Positions 52,253-63,596 are shown, counted from the first letter of the stretch. The stretch: 64,000 bases of DNA from Crossaster papposus (GCA_037893245.1 JBAIAA010000019.1:310001-374000), one strand, 5' to 3'. Program-made: numbers and translations. The notes: generated by a model not told the origin, from the letters alone.

Positions 52253-55200
52253 CTTTACTGTTATTCAAGTACCAACCTTAAATAAATAGATAAATAAGGT
52301 GAGAAAGTCCTGAGAAAATATTTTGTTCGTGATAATTTTTCACGCTGACGAACGATGTTATTAACCAGTTCGCGCCGGAGGACGTATATACAAGCACAGT
52401 TTCCCCCTGATTCAAAACGGATGGCGCATAGGCCGAGCAAGGCCAGAAATGTCTGTCAGCAGCGAGCAAAGCTGAAAATGCGTGAGTGTGCTTCCCACGC
52501 GGTACCATCGGCCTGAACCCGCCTCGGATCGCGTTTCGTTAAAAATAATACCGCGCGTCGGCTCGGTGATGTTAAAGTAATCCTGGCGCGAACTGGTTAA
52601 TTGAAATTGATTCCATCTTGTCTTTGATTATTTACCGGGAGTCAATTAATACTACCGGAACGTCATTAAATAGCGTCCCAACCCAGACTCAAAATGGTGG
52701 GCTTTTTAAATGCCGAGTACATAAACCTACCTGTATGCTCGATGCTCTGAAGAGAATATTCACCGTTAGCATTCACCTTTTCGTACCAGAAACGAGAGTT
52801 CAACGGTACACCTACGCCCTGGGTAGGTTTTGGAAAATTCTACAAAAGAACAAAGGGAAATAGTGGCATTTGTGACCTGCTCCCACAAAATCAGAGTAAA
52901 TTTGACATTTTAGTATTGTAAGATATTAGTATTACCAGATTCCTTGAATTCTTAGCTTTAAAATGATATATAATATCTTAGGTAGGGTATTTAAAAAATA
53001 TTGACGTTACACGCCCTTCAATTTAATGTCCTTCCCATGTGACCGAGAATCGTTCAAATAATTAAAAAAATTACGTAAGCTGCATGTATGATTACGCCCC
53101 TTCCCAATAAACACAATACTTGGTAGTTCGAACGAAAACATATGTGGGAATTGTATCATCCCGAAACCCCCCAAAACGATTCCTACTGTCAAATCGGCTA
53201 TTTTTAATCATAACTCAATATAGCATAGAGCGACTTTATGCCGTTTTCGTGGGAGTAGGTCACATATAGGCTACTCGGGATGATGTAACAAAAAGATATT
53301 CACACAAAATTTAGCGACAAAGAAGTCCTGAAAGTGCAGTGCTGTCCAAGATGTTAAGGTCGATTTTCCCACCTGGTGGAATAGCATTTCCAACATCGTC
53401 TTAAACTAATAAATCTTAAATAAACCACAAGAGATTGGCTAGAGATTGTTCACTTTGAAATATATGCAAATCTACCCAGTTAGTTTCTCTTACAGTTTAT
53501 TTCTGTATGATAATTTATGATAAAAAGTTGTATCCTCATTGAGTGATCCCCACAATGTCACTTCCCAGGTTGTATCGTAAAATTGGGAAGAATCCCTGGT
53601 CACACTCCAGCGTTCTGGTGTTTATGACTTTTGACCAGCGCCCTCGGACAAAGATACCGACAATTTAGGAAACCGCCAACATAGGGCAAGATAGCTCAGT
53701 TGGTAGAGCACCGGTCCAGTTTTACAGAGGTCGTAGGTTCAAGTCCTTGCTTTTTGCTGACAGACGAAAGATTTCTAAAAAGATTATGCGCATTTGAACA
53801 TCTTTTTATGGAATTTGCGCAATATAAGTTAATAATAATAAAAAAAAAATTCTGGCCTTGCTTGTGACGTGTTTATGCATCATCAATTTTAAATCTGGGG
53901 ATAACTTTGCTTGTATATACGTCCTCCGGTGCGAACTGGTTAACATGGAATGTTTTAGACTACTTCATATGCTTACCGTGACGTCTAATGTGGGATCGGC
54001 ATTGGGATGTTTAACAGTTTCTGGTGTGGTTGATTTGGCCACTGGCTTCTCCTCTCCCTGCAGGGAGTATATGACTGGAATGCCGTTGCCTGGCTCGCCT
54101 GGACCGACGTACAAATATTTGAAGAAATCACCTGAAACAGAAACAGAAATAGTTGTGAATTGAGCGTGAAATGTGGCTGTTGTAGTTTTTATGTTTTTGT
54201 TGAAACTGCAGTTGCTGTTATCGATTTGTTTTGCTGCTGTTGCTGCTGTTGCTGCCGCCGCTGTTGCCGCTTTTGCCGCTCGTACAGCAGCTGTTGCTGT
54301 TGCCACCGCTGTCGCTGTCGCTGTTGCCGCCGCTGTCGCTGTTGCCGCCGCTGTCGCTGTTGCCGCCGCTGTCGCTGTTGCCGCTGCTGTCGCTGTTGCC
54401 GCTGCTGTCGCTGTTGCCGCCGCTGTCGCTGTTGCCGCCGCTGTCGCCGCTGTCGCCGCCGCTGTCGCTGTTGCCGCTGCTGTCGCTGTTACCGCCGCCG
54501 CCGCTACTGCCGCTCTTGTCGCTGCTGCTGTCGCTGCCGCTGCTTTTGCCGCTGTTGCCGTCTCTGTTGCTGTTGCTGCCGCTACTGTCGCTGTTGCCGC
54601 CGCTGCTGCCGCCGCTGCTGTCCCCGCTGCTGTTGCTGCTGTTGCCGCTGCTGTCGCTGTTACCGCTGCTCCTGCCGCCGCTGCCGCCGCTCCTGCTGCC
54701 GCCGCCGCTCTTGTCGCTGCTGCTGTCGCTGTTGCCGCTGCCGCCGCTGCTGCTGCCGCCGCTTTTGCCGCTCTTACAGCAGCTGCTGTCGCTGTTGATG
54801 TCGCCGCCGCTGCCACCACTGCCGCTCTTGTTGCTGCTGCTGTCGCTGTTGCTGCTGCTGCTGTCGCCGCTCTTACAGCAGCTGCTGTCACTTTTGCCGC
54901 TGCTGCTGCCACCGCCGCTGATGCTGCTACTGTTGCCGCTGCCACTGCCGCCACCACCCCTGCTGTTGCCGCTGCTGCCACTGCTGCTGCCACTATTGCT
55001 GCCACTGCTGCTGCCGCTGCTGTTGTTGCTCTTGCTGTTGTTGCTGACAATCAGTTGCCGCTTCTTATGCTGTTTCATGCACAATTATTCGTGAAACTGC
55101 ACTTGTTGCTGTTGTTAAATATACCATTAGGCCTATACAAATGCAAACTATCACAAATACCTACAGGTAGATGAATTGTAAATGGTCACGAACTTCACAT

Positions 55201-58200
55201 CTCCGTTGTCAATGCTGTGATAAGTTGTTTGATTTCCCTGTGTAGACATTATGTTGTAGGCAGCGACGGGTGGTCCCAGCCATACATACTTGACCGGCTC
55301 GCTTGGACCAAGAACAATCCACGGCATGTCATCTGTATCCGTCCTAGTGAAGTACAGAATTTCCACCCTTGGCTTGTTATCTACGGTACACGAAACAATG
55401 AAAGTATTTATTCAGTTCGCGTCATGATGCCGTGTATATACACGCAAACATTTTTCCGGAATTCCAAACGAATGGCGGATAAACACGTCACGACCAAGGC
55501 CGGAAAAATCTGGCCATTTTAAATTGGTTTCATCAGACATGCTCTCTATTTGTAAGAGATTGAAAAGCTCACTTCCAGAAAGAGTGAATTTCTTATTTAA
55601 AACCATTCCAAAAAGAGTAAAATTGAGTTTTTCAGAGCGAAAACTACTTCAAATTGTTCACTCTTTTAACCAGTTCGCGCCGGATGACGTATATAAACGC
55701 AAACATTTCCCCAAATTCAAAACGGATGACGCATAAACACGCCAAGTTCAAGTTCGGAAATGTATGTCAGCAGCGAGCAAGGCCGGAAATGCGTGGGTGC
55801 GTGCTTCCCGGCATAATTAGCCTGAACCCGCTTCGGATCGAGTTTCGTTAAAAATAATCCCGCCCCTCGGCTCGGCGATGTTAAAATAATCCCGGCGCGA
55901 ACTGGTTAAGGAGCATATGCTAAGGACAGTTCTCATTTAGATTGACAATTTCACTCGTTTTGAGTGGTTTTTACTTTTTTTTTAGTAGTTTCCGCTCTTA
56001 TCAAAAACCTTTTTACTCCTTTTAGTGTTTTTGAGAAATTATAGTGTTTTTTGGAAATCCAGAGTTTGGCAGTTTTACCTTCATCTTTGACGAGTTTGAA
56101 GTAAGTCCACACGAACACGTTCGTTTCTTCATCCAACGGACGCTTAACGGTCTGTTTGACCAAAAAACAAAAAAAAAAAGTTTAGCCCAAACATTTTTTG
56201 AACAAAGACCATTTTGTTGACGCTGATGTTCACATTGTTGTGCTCATCGAAGCTGAAAAAACCAAGAGAAAAGTGCTGTTCTTGCAGTCTGGATCCTTGA
56301 CTCGTCTTGATATGCTACACAACATTTGTTTTCTACTAAGGATATATGTGACCTGTCATCACAAAATGAGCGTAAAGTCGGCAAAATAAAAAATTGAGAT
56401 ATGGGTATTTCTAAATTCTGTGGAAACAGAGCTTTCCATTGGTATATAACACTTAGAAGTTTGATACTCAATAATGTTTAAATTTTTTTGTTTTAGTCTG
56501 GAGTCTTAATACAGAGATTATGAGAAAACGGGCATTTCTTGCGAGAAATTGTGTGAAAGGCATAGAAAGGCATAGTCAAAATTGTCTCAAATTTATTTTG
56601 TTTTTATCTGATCGTCCTGAAAAATAGGGAATTGGTTGTTGGGGAATTAGTCTTAAAAAAATATATATCTCAAAATCTACCACCCCTTCAAATTTTGACT
56701 ATGACTGGCCGTACTAGGAAATCACTCCGTGCGACTTTACGCTCGTTTTGTGATGACAGGTCACATATATGTAATAAACGACTCTGCCACACGGTGGTTT
56801 ACCTGTTTTATTTTTTCAACTAAAAAAATAAAAAAAAAAATAAAAAAAAAATAAAAAAACATGACCTACCAAAAGAAGTTTGGGCTTCACTTTTTTACAG
56901 AGAAGGTCCAGGAGATCTTGGACTTGCCACCCCTCGATGTTTGTGCCATTGATGTCTACGAGAACGTCACCGTGGCTAGTGTAAAACAAAAAACAAAGAG
57001 ATACTGATGGCGTTTCGGATTGAGCTGATGAGAACAAACATTCCGACTACAAAATGGCGTTCCGGGATTGCGCCGGACAAATAGACATTTATCAACACTA
57101 GGTGCGTTTGTTTATGGTGTAAATGGAGGGCATATGCCTGGCGACACGAAGGTGAATTGGGGTTAGGGTTAGAATCGAGGACGACCTCGATTGAGATTCG
57201 TGTACAAAACCAATGAGAACCGTCGGAAAAAGTTACGGTACAAACAAAGGAAATTATCGAGAGGAACAAAAGAAACTCCTCGATTTACACCATAAACAAA
57301 CGTACATGTGCATATCTCGCAAAAAAATCACTATGAGCATTATACTCCTCTCGAACATTTTGATACCGTTGGCCCAGTTTTTAGACCGAGGCTGATCAAC
57401 CTTGACCCAAGAATTGGGTAATAATTCGGACCGGTACATTTTCCAGAACTGCAAATGGTGTATCCTACCTAAACTTCAGTATCTTTTTAAAATTCTTTTT
57501 GAATACGTACTAGATTCCTGCGCCGCGGCCCAGGCTATTATCCACCGTCTCTGACAGGATGAGTTGTCCATCGACGTCATCAAGTCGCATCCCAAAGTGC
57601 ACCTGTTCCTCTAGATTCTCTGGGTGCTGAAGAAACACGTCTGCGTCGGTGATTTCCTGAAATTAACCATTACAAAATAATGTTTCATATTGATTTCGGT
57701 CGTTACATGAAGTTCAGACACAAAGTGTGACATTTGTGACCGGCTCTACAAAAAAGGAAACTTGATCGGAGCAACAGCAGTACAACAAAATTGGTTTTAA
57801 ACTAGAAGTATGTCTGTTCAAAAAACAGAGCATATATGGCATTAATTATGTTCTTATCCTTCAACATGTTCTTAGCATAAAGCTGAATATATACATCAGA
57901 AGTGATTTGAGCAAACTTCGCCACACACGTCAACTGATCATTCATTTTACACATTTTCAACCTGCCGCTAGAGGGCGCTATAATATTTTATGAGGTCACC
58001 GGTAACTTTTGTGTAACTACAACCTAGCCAAAGACTACCATAACTACCAAATTATAAGGCACTCAATTACGGTTTCGACCGGAAAAAAGGGTCACGTGAT
58101 GATTTTACGCAAACGAGATAAATTGAAGATCCTTCATTATTCTATCAATTCCCACAAACTTCAAGTCCCGGTATTTCGCAGTTGATTTTGTATTGATTTT

Positions 58201-61040
58201 CAAAGATTAAATATATTGCGCCTTTAGATAACGTCACATGTCACGTGATGACGTCATCATGACATCAGAGTTTTAGGCACTAGCTCAGTATGAGTTCTGA
58301 GTATGTGCAAAGTTTCAATGAAATTGAAGTCTGTTTATTGACAAAAGTGACCTCCAGAATGAAACGTGTACAAAGTCTATGCGATGTATGGCCGAAGAAA
58401 AAGAAGAAGAGGAAGAAGAGAACAAAAACAGAACAAAAACAAAGGCTTTCTCGCTTAAAGCAAACAAAAATCCAAAAGAATTCGGCCAATATGGGCGACA
58501 TACTATGTATTCTCTTGACCCGGAAATCTCTGTTCGGCTTGGAAGGGCTGCTTCTACATTTGGGCGCCTTTCTAAGCGTGTATGGAATAACCAACAACTT
58601 TCCATCTGCACCAAAGTCCGCATCTATGATGCCTGTGTGCTTAGTGTACTGCTTTACGGTGCTGAAACCTGGCCGACATACAGAAGACAAGAAAGCAGAC
58701 TGAGTGCGTTCCACACAAGATGTCTCCGCTCCATTCTGGGAGTCACCTGGAAGGACAAACTCACCCAATGAGGAACTGTACGTTCAGGATAACCAAGTCT
58801 CAGCCATTGTCATCAAGGCTCAAGTTCATTCGTCTCCGCTGGGCTGGTCATGTGACCCGTATGGAATCACACCGAATCCCCCGCTCCATACTTTATGGAG
58901 TTCTCAAAAATGGAGACCGACCATTTGGACGTCCCAAACTACGTTTCAAAGATGTCTTGAAGAGAGATTTGGTAGACTTTAAAATTCCCACCAGGTCATG
59001 GCCTCAGTTGGCTAGCCACCGCTCCAGCTGGAGGTCTAAGCTACGTATGATGGGATGAGACATGACCACCAACAAACTGACAACAAGATGAGGAGAGGAA
59101 TTAAGATGTCCTGATGGATGCATCTAAACTTGACATTGTCGTCTGCGACAGATGTCTGCCAACTACTACTATGTATTCCTCAATCAATATGCCCAGTTTG
59201 ACTTTGTGTAGTCACCTTTAATCTGGGGTTTTCTCAGTGTAAGTAAAAAATCTGAGAACAGAGACATCAGATCTGACTATATGCCGCCTCGTTGACTTGT
59301 GTACAAATTTCATTCTTTGTGTATGGCGCCAAACAAGGATGAAATTTGTATACAAGTCAATGAGGCATATAGTCAGACAGTCACTGTTCTCAGATTTGTT
59401 GACTCGCACTGGGAAACCCCAGACTCTACCGCTGGCAATCAATCACTTCTACTTTTATTTGACAGTGCCTTGTGGAAACAACGGCTGGAATTGCCAACAA
59501 ATGGGAGAGGGGTAGTGTTTGGAAGGCCAGACTGAAAGCTAATCTGTCTGTGGCTGTTTCATGCCAGTGAATGGGGCTTATAATAACTATTTCATGACTA
59601 TACTGTTTATAACTTGTATTATTAGCAAATTTTTAGTTTCTAAAATTCTTTTTTGGGGAATAATTACAGGATATCTATCCGTTTTGAATCTGGGGAAAAC
59701 TTTGCATGTATATGCGTCCTCGCGGCGCATAGCAAAACTGTATGATTTTATGGTGATTTTTTTAACCCTTCGACGTGCCACCGTACTATTTCTGATAGTC
59801 GCTTCGCCGTAAAAAAGCCAAAAATTAAAAAAAATCTCATGTTACATGTATTTCTAGTTCAAAGCATGCACATGCCAAATAACGTGTGGACATATAAAGC
59901 CGTAAAACAAAAACAGCTTGGGGTATGCACAAAAATACAAGTGACTATCGAAAATAGTACGTACGTGCGTGCGTTAGTGTATAACCAATATGGCGGCACG
60001 TCGTCGCAGCTTTTTAAGGTCTGAATTTCACCGCGAGACCTTCTCAAGCAACCAATCGTGCTATTGTTGTCTTGCCTTATTCAACAACACCAGCTGGTTT
60101 CTGGGTTTCTAACCTATGATAAAGGGCTGTGTGAACATTGAGCCGTAAAACCAAAACAGCTTAGGGGTGTACACGAAATACAAACGACTATCAAAAATAG
60201 TACGCTGTGTGTTGGTGTATAAAAAAGATGGCGGCGCTTCGCAGGGTTAAGTAATAAAATTAAGGTTTTGGGTGTAACATGGATGACATGTCCCAACTAA
60301 GTGGAACGACCCATAAAATTACATCAACTTCAGGTCTGATGAGATGGTTACTCTAGGTATAGTACGAACGATAACAATATTGTGTGCCGAAGTTCTTGAT
60401 CTATTTACTCCAAATTAAAAAAAAATTAAAACAACAATTTACAAATGTATCCAAGTTTGTCCGGCTTGGGGAGGGAGGGGGGGTCGGGTACTTGCACTTA
60501 CCAATTTTACACTTGACTCTGTGCGTCTTGCTGCTGCTCCTCGCTTTTCTGTCAATTCAACAGCCCCCCCTGGACTGCCTGCATTAAAAAAGTAAGGCAC
60601 TTATATCAATTGCTTTCCCACACCTAAAAATCAGACAAATATATTGTTTTTTTGTCTCAAAATATCTACGACTTTTGTTTTAATAATGATTGGTGCTCTT
60701 TCTGGCACTTGGAAGAATTTTTGCATTGTTTGGGAAAAAAAGTATTTTTTTTTCAAAATTTAATTTAAAATGCAAGGTTAAATAAACCCTTTGCATTTTT
60801 GTCTTCAATTTTTTGCAAACTTAAATTCGCTGCAACTATCTTGAAAGATGAATAAACTGGACCCCATTCCAACTCAAATTCTGTAAAAATTTGTTGTTTT
60901 TAAAGAAAAAATGTGTCGGAAATTTGCAAAGCGTCAGTCAAAAATATAATTTTTCTCTAAAACATAATTAAAATTTTCCAAAAGAAAATCGGATAGCGTT
61001 GTGATTACTCACTTTGCTGTTTTCCACAATGGCTTGCCAT
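52197..61040 (-). CDS. PDZ-domain protein with unrecognised C-terminal half
   Basis: Exons 61040-61013, 60578-60502, 57656-57511, 56975-56870, 56151-56079, 55380-55165, 54131-53977 and 52818-52731 join in phase with GT..AG borders (889 bases, 296 codons); a possible last exon 52252-52197 would give 314 residues. After a basic low-complexity leader, residues about 50-125 form a PDZ domain: carboxylate-loop equivalent HFGMRL, then SETVDNSLGRG, GDVLVDINGTNIEGW and the final strand LLLTVKRP. PDZ domains bind C-terminal peptides and scaffold complexes. Residues about 130-297 hold two related-looking blocks (IVLGPSEPVKYVWLGPP; YLYVGPGEPGNGIPVIYS) and no family I recognise. No signal peptide or membrane helix is seen, so probably cytosolic. 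Confidence 0.8.
52361..52600. mobile_element. CCAGTTCGCGCC MITE, copy 4
   Basis: TTAACCAGTTCGCGCCGG to CGCGAACTGGTTAA, 240 bp. Confidence 0.85.
52731..52818 (-). CDS. PDZ gene, exon 8
   Basis: Acceptor CCTACCCAG, donor ACAG|GTAGGT. 88 bases encode GVGVPLNSRFWYEKVNANGE then YSLQSIEHT. Starts in phase 0 as required by the exon ending at 53977. Confidence 0.75.
52872..53263. mobile_element. GTGACC MITE, TGCTCCCAC subfamily, copy 2
   Basis: Ends GTGACCTGCTCCCACAAAAT and CGTGGGAGTAGGTCAC; flanks ATTT and ATAT. Relative of 34026-34435. Confidence 0.85.
53688..53765 (+). mobile_element. tRNA-derived SINE head
   Basis: Perfect A-box TAGCTCAGTTGG and B-box GGTTCAAGTCC, but the anticodon and acceptor stems do not pair. 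An A-rich tail follows at 53835-53850. Confidence 0.6.
53838..53946. mobile_element. CCAGTTCGCGCC MITE, partial copy
   Basis: TCTGGCCTTGCTTGTGACGT to GTGCGAACTGGTTAA; only the right half is present. Confidence 0.7.
53977..54131 (-). CDS. PDZ gene, exon 7
   Basis: Acceptor TTTCTGTTTCAG, donor CACG|GTAAGC. 155 bases encode DFFKYLYVGPGEPGNGIP, VIYSLQGEEKPV and a Pro/Thr-rich end. Its first split codon fits only the donor at 55165. Confidence 0.82.
54192..55065 (+). repeat. 0.87-kb imperfect CTG/CCG triplet array
   Basis: Almost uninterrupted GCTGTTGCCGCTGCCGCC-type triplets in one reading register, with a higher-order GTCGCTGTTGCCGCC 15-mer at 54300-54480 and TCTTACAGCAGCTGCTGT near 54280, 54770 and 54870. 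It lies inside the intron between PDZ-gene exons 6 and 7. The long open frames here are repeat artefacts. Confidence 0.9.
55165..55380 (-). CDS. PDZ gene, exon 6
   Basis: Acceptor GTACCGTAG, donor ACCT|GTAGGT. 216 bases encode DNKPRVEILYFTRTDTDDMP then WIVLGPSEPVKYVWLGPP and NSSTC. A nearby AG|GTATTT donor would create an immediate stop, so ACCT|GTAGGT is preferred. Confidence 0.82.
55666..55909. mobile_element. CCAGTTCGCGCC MITE, copy 5
   Basis: TTAACCAGTTCGCGCCGG to GGCGCGAACTGGTTAA, 244 bp. A partial copy lies at 55405-55520. Confidence 0.85.
56079..56151 (-). CDS. PDZ gene, exon 5
   Basis: Acceptor TTGGTCAAACAG, donor GAAG|GTAAAA. 73 bases: TVKRPLDEETNVFVWTYFKL then VKDE, the last PDZ strand and the start of the C-terminal half. 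Confidence 0.8.
56348..56764. mobile_element. GTGACC MITE, TGTCATCACAAAA subfamily
   Basis: Ends GTGACCTGTCATCACAAAAT and TTTTGTGATGACAGGTCAC with a perfect ATAT duplication. Sits in the intron between exons 4 and 5. Confidence 0.9.
56870..56975 (-). CDS. PDZ gene, exon 4
   Basis: Acceptor TTTTACACTAG, donor TTTTG|GTAGGT. 106 bases: HGDVLVDINGTNIEGW, QVQDLLDLLCKKVKPKLLL. Contains the GDxLxxING signature strand and the peptide-groove helix of PDZ domains. Confidence 0.88.
57102..57305. repeat. Inverted-repeat element, TTTGTTTATGGTGTAAAT ends
   Basis: GCGTTTGTTTATGGTGTAAA at the left pairs with TTTACACCATAAACAAACGT at the right; loop includes GGGGTTAGGGTTAG. Confidence 0.65.
57511..57656 (-). 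CDS. PDZ gene, exon 3
   Basis: Acceptor GGTTAATTTCAG, donor ATCTA|GTACGT. 146 bases: EITDADVFLQHPENLEEQVH then FGMRLDDVDGQLILSETVDN and SLGRGAGI. First half of the PDZ domain. Confidence 0.85.
57657..58500. other. Intron spacer
   Basis: The left end of a GTGACC element (GTGACCGGCTCTACAAAAAA, preceded by ATTT) lies at 57736. The rest is unassigned. Confidence 0.5.
58512..59058 (+). pseudogene. LINE reverse-transcriptase C-terminal fragment
   Basis: Plus strand: EISVRLGRAASTFGRLSKRV, DACVLSVLLYGAETWPTYRR, HTRCLRSILGVTWKD, then after a frameshift near 58770 LRWAGHVTRM, FGRPKLRFKDVLKRDL. These are typical of the region after the RT domain in APE-type LINEs. Opposite in orientation to the endonuclease fragment at 48203-48910, possibly the same family. 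It lies in the intron between PDZ-gene exons 2 and 3. Confidence 0.8.
59251..59397. repeat. Hairpin with about 65-bp arms
   Basis: Left arm contains TTGTGTACAAATTTCATTC, right arm GAAATTTGTATACAAGTCAA; both extend to CTGACTATATGCC / GGCATATAGTCAG. Non-coding. Confidence 0.7.
59880..60248 (+). repeat. Direct repeat pair, about 130 bp each
   Basis: 59880-60017 and 60122-60248 share GCCGTAAAACAAAAACAGCTT, GACTATCGAAAATAGTACG and GATGGCGGC-like ends. Confidence 0.7.
60502..60578 (-). CDS. PDZ gene, exon 2
   Basis: Acceptor TTTTTAATGCAG, donor AATTG|GTAAGT. 77 bases encode SPGGAVELTEKRGAAARRTE then SSVKL, a basic low-complexity leader. Phase matches exons 1 and 3. Confidence 0.72.
60579..61012. 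other. First intron of the PDZ gene, AT-rich
   Basis: Decayed units resembling the AT-rich arrays at 43850-44240 and 45600-46260. Confidence 0.45.
61013..61040 (-). CDS. PDZ gene, first coding exon
   Basis: Minus strand GCAACATGGCAAGCC: ATG with A at -2/C at -3 and G at +4, reading MASHCGKQQ to donor GCAAA|GTGAGT. Phase 1 joins exactly to exon 2. The other frame of the same stretch is also open, so the start is likely but not certain. Confidence 0.6.
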
Positions 61041-61743
61041 GTTGCAACGTTGGTCGTCACAGTTGTTCTCCTTCGATGCAAGCAAATGCAGTCGACTTTA
61101 TAAGGATATATTTACAGAGGGAATAAAAGATTGCCTTTTTGCTAAAAAAAAACACCGATCGAGGGTGATAGGATAGACCTGGATAGCACATTACAAAGGA
61201 GGTTAGACACGATAGAATGCAGATCTGTGAATGATTAATAGTTTCTTTTTAACATGCAACTGAAAATACAAGTTTATGTAAATACACGAAATACAACCTA
61301 AACAAACTGCACATAAACCAGGGCAGACTCCATACGGCTGCTATACCACAGAAAGTTTCTGAATTGAAAGATCCGGCTTCGAGCAAAGAAGGTTTGTGAT
61401 AGTTGAGTGATTCTTTATTAAGGGGGGTCGGGGGTCATGCCCGCCGGTAAACCTGCATTCCAAAAGTAGAATACACCATTTGAAGAAAAAAAACTAAAAA
61501 AACTACTGAATTATTCTGAAATACCTTACTTGACTGTAAGTGAATAACGGTCTCAAGCATCCTGTGAAATCACAGCAATTGGTGTGCTGTGGTTTTCAAG
61601 ATAAAGTGAAATTTGGTAACTTTAAACGATTGCTGGTCGTCCATCATTGTTTAAAAAACCTGACTATTTTCAAACACTGCCCCCATATTATTGAATTGGT
61701 CTAAAGAAGGTCAAGAAACCAGACTGCAAAGAATAGGGGTCAA
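61041..61743. other. Upstream region of the PDZ gene
   Basis: Probable 5' UTR and promoter side; no TATA box or CpG island stands out. A GTAGAATACACCATTTG fragment of the GGTAGGATACACC element lies near 61466. Confidence 0.35.
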
Positions 61744-62131
61744 TAAGCCATTTGCGCGTGACCCCAAGTTAAATTTAAATAATATCTGGTACACTGACTT
61801 GCTCACACAGCTTGGCACAGATTAACTTTAAATTCTCCAGACCAAAGACACTGTTGCTATATCACGTGATTCGGGGCAAGCCTTACGCTAGCAACCCCCA
61901 GCTCTGGAATGGTCTGGTGTCTTTGTACCATTCTCACCCATTGTAAACAATGTATTGGTGCTGAGCGTCTCTTACGTAACTATGCAAGAGCTTGCCCCGA
62001 ATCACGTGATATAGCAACATGCAGTGTCTTTGGTCTGGAGAATTTAAAGTTAAACTGTGCCAAGCTGTGTGAGCAAGTCAGTGTACCAGATGTTATTCAA
62101 ATTTAACTCGGGGTCACGCGCAAATGGCTTA
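61744..62131. repeat. Fold-back repeat with about 150-bp arms
   Basis: AAGCCATTTGCGCGTGACCC at the left is reverse-complemented at the right; arms include TTGGTCTGGAGAATTTAAAG and CTTGCCCCGAATCACGTGAT. Confidence 0.8.
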
Positions 62132-62355
62132 TTTCATAGTTCTGCTTAAGCAGAAAATGTTGCTTATAGCACAAAAACCCTTGCTTGGTAAAATCAGGTA
62201 AGGAGCCAACATTCCTTGCGATTGTTATGCTAAGCTAACAACAGCTAAGTACCAATCACAAACAATATACATCACATGGAGTTGTGGCTGGTGCGTAAGC
62301 TGGGCCCAATTCCATAAAAGCATTCTAACTTATATTACTAGGTTTTAGCAAGATA

Positions 62356-63596
62356 GTCCAGGAAAAATAAGTTTTGACCTCAAACAAATTGCAACAAATT
62401 GTTTTTCACCACAGTGCACTTCTATAAGGTTCCTAGAATTACATACTAAAAATCTACACAAATCCAAGTGGTGGAAATATGTCTAATTTGCATAAATCGT
62501 TAATCCCTGCCATGTAATATGTTTATTCCCATATTTGGGTATATATTTTATTTTTATTTTTTGAAAAGTTTATTTTGGTGATTCTACTTACATATCCTTA
62601 CTTGAATAACATTTGCTAAAGCATATAAGTGACTGAATAATTATGAGAACACAGTAATTATCCAAAATGACAACTTTGTGACCCTATAAATGTGCGCACA
62701 TTACACTGTCTCCAGATATCATCATGTAGTCAGTATTGGTGAGCTTCAAATTCACCAAGTTGCTTACTGGCACAGTTATCATATTAAAACCTTATGAAAA
62801 ATCATATGAACAATAATAACATTGTGATATTTAGCCCAGAAAACAAAAACTGGGGGAAAATGGTGTGTCTATAAATTGGGCTAAAAAGTAGTTAAAGGGT
62901 TGCCTAACATGGGAGACTTGAACAAGTTCAAGGAAATCCCCAAAATACATTTTAACGTAGATATGATTATTGTAAGCAACAAAAATTTTAAATTTGGGGG
63001 GTTTCCTTGAACTTGTTCAAGTCTCTCACCTTAGGCAACCCTTCACCTACTTGTTAGCCCAATTTAGGGACACATAATTTTTTCAAAGTTTTTGTTTGCT
63101 GGGCTAAATATCACAATGTTATCATTGTCCATATGATTTTCCATAAGGTTTTAATAGGATAACTGTGCCAGTAAGAACTTGGTGAATTTGAAGCACTTCA
63201 ATACTTACTACTTGATGATATCTGGAGACACTAGGTAAATGCGTGTAAATGATAGGGTATAATTGTAGTAATTTTGGATCATTACTATATTTTCATAATT
63301 ATTTAGTCACTTACATGCTTTAGAAAATGTTATTGAAGTAAGGATGTTTAAGTATAATCGCCAAAATAAACTTTTCAAAAAATAAAAATAAAATATATAC
63401 CCAAATATGGGAATATAAACATATTACACGGCAGGGATTAACGATTTATGCAAATTAGACATATTTGCACCACTTGGACTTTTGTAGATTTTTAGTATGT
63501 AATTCTAGGGACCTTATAGAAGTGCACTGTGGTGAAAAACAATTTGTTGCAATTTGTTTGAGGTCAACAAAGTAAAATTATGTATTTTGCCTGGAT
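62356..63596. mobile_element. Palindromic TA-flanked transposon, copy 2
   Basis: Same family as 666-1794, in the opposite orientation judged by its unequal ends. Flanked by TA (62354-62355, 63597-63598). Arms of about 550 bp; no transposase. Confidence 0.85.

Noticed and set aside
53688..53765. Possible functional tRNA (also 10863, 24340, 44759, 46853)
   Set aside because: Pol III boxes are present, but acceptor and anticodon stems do not pair; these are SINE heads or dead tRNAs.
53965..55174. Very long open frames on both strands rich in Ala, Ser/Gly or Leu
   Set aside because: They follow from a triplet-register CTG/CCG array; only 53977-54131 within this span is a credible exon.
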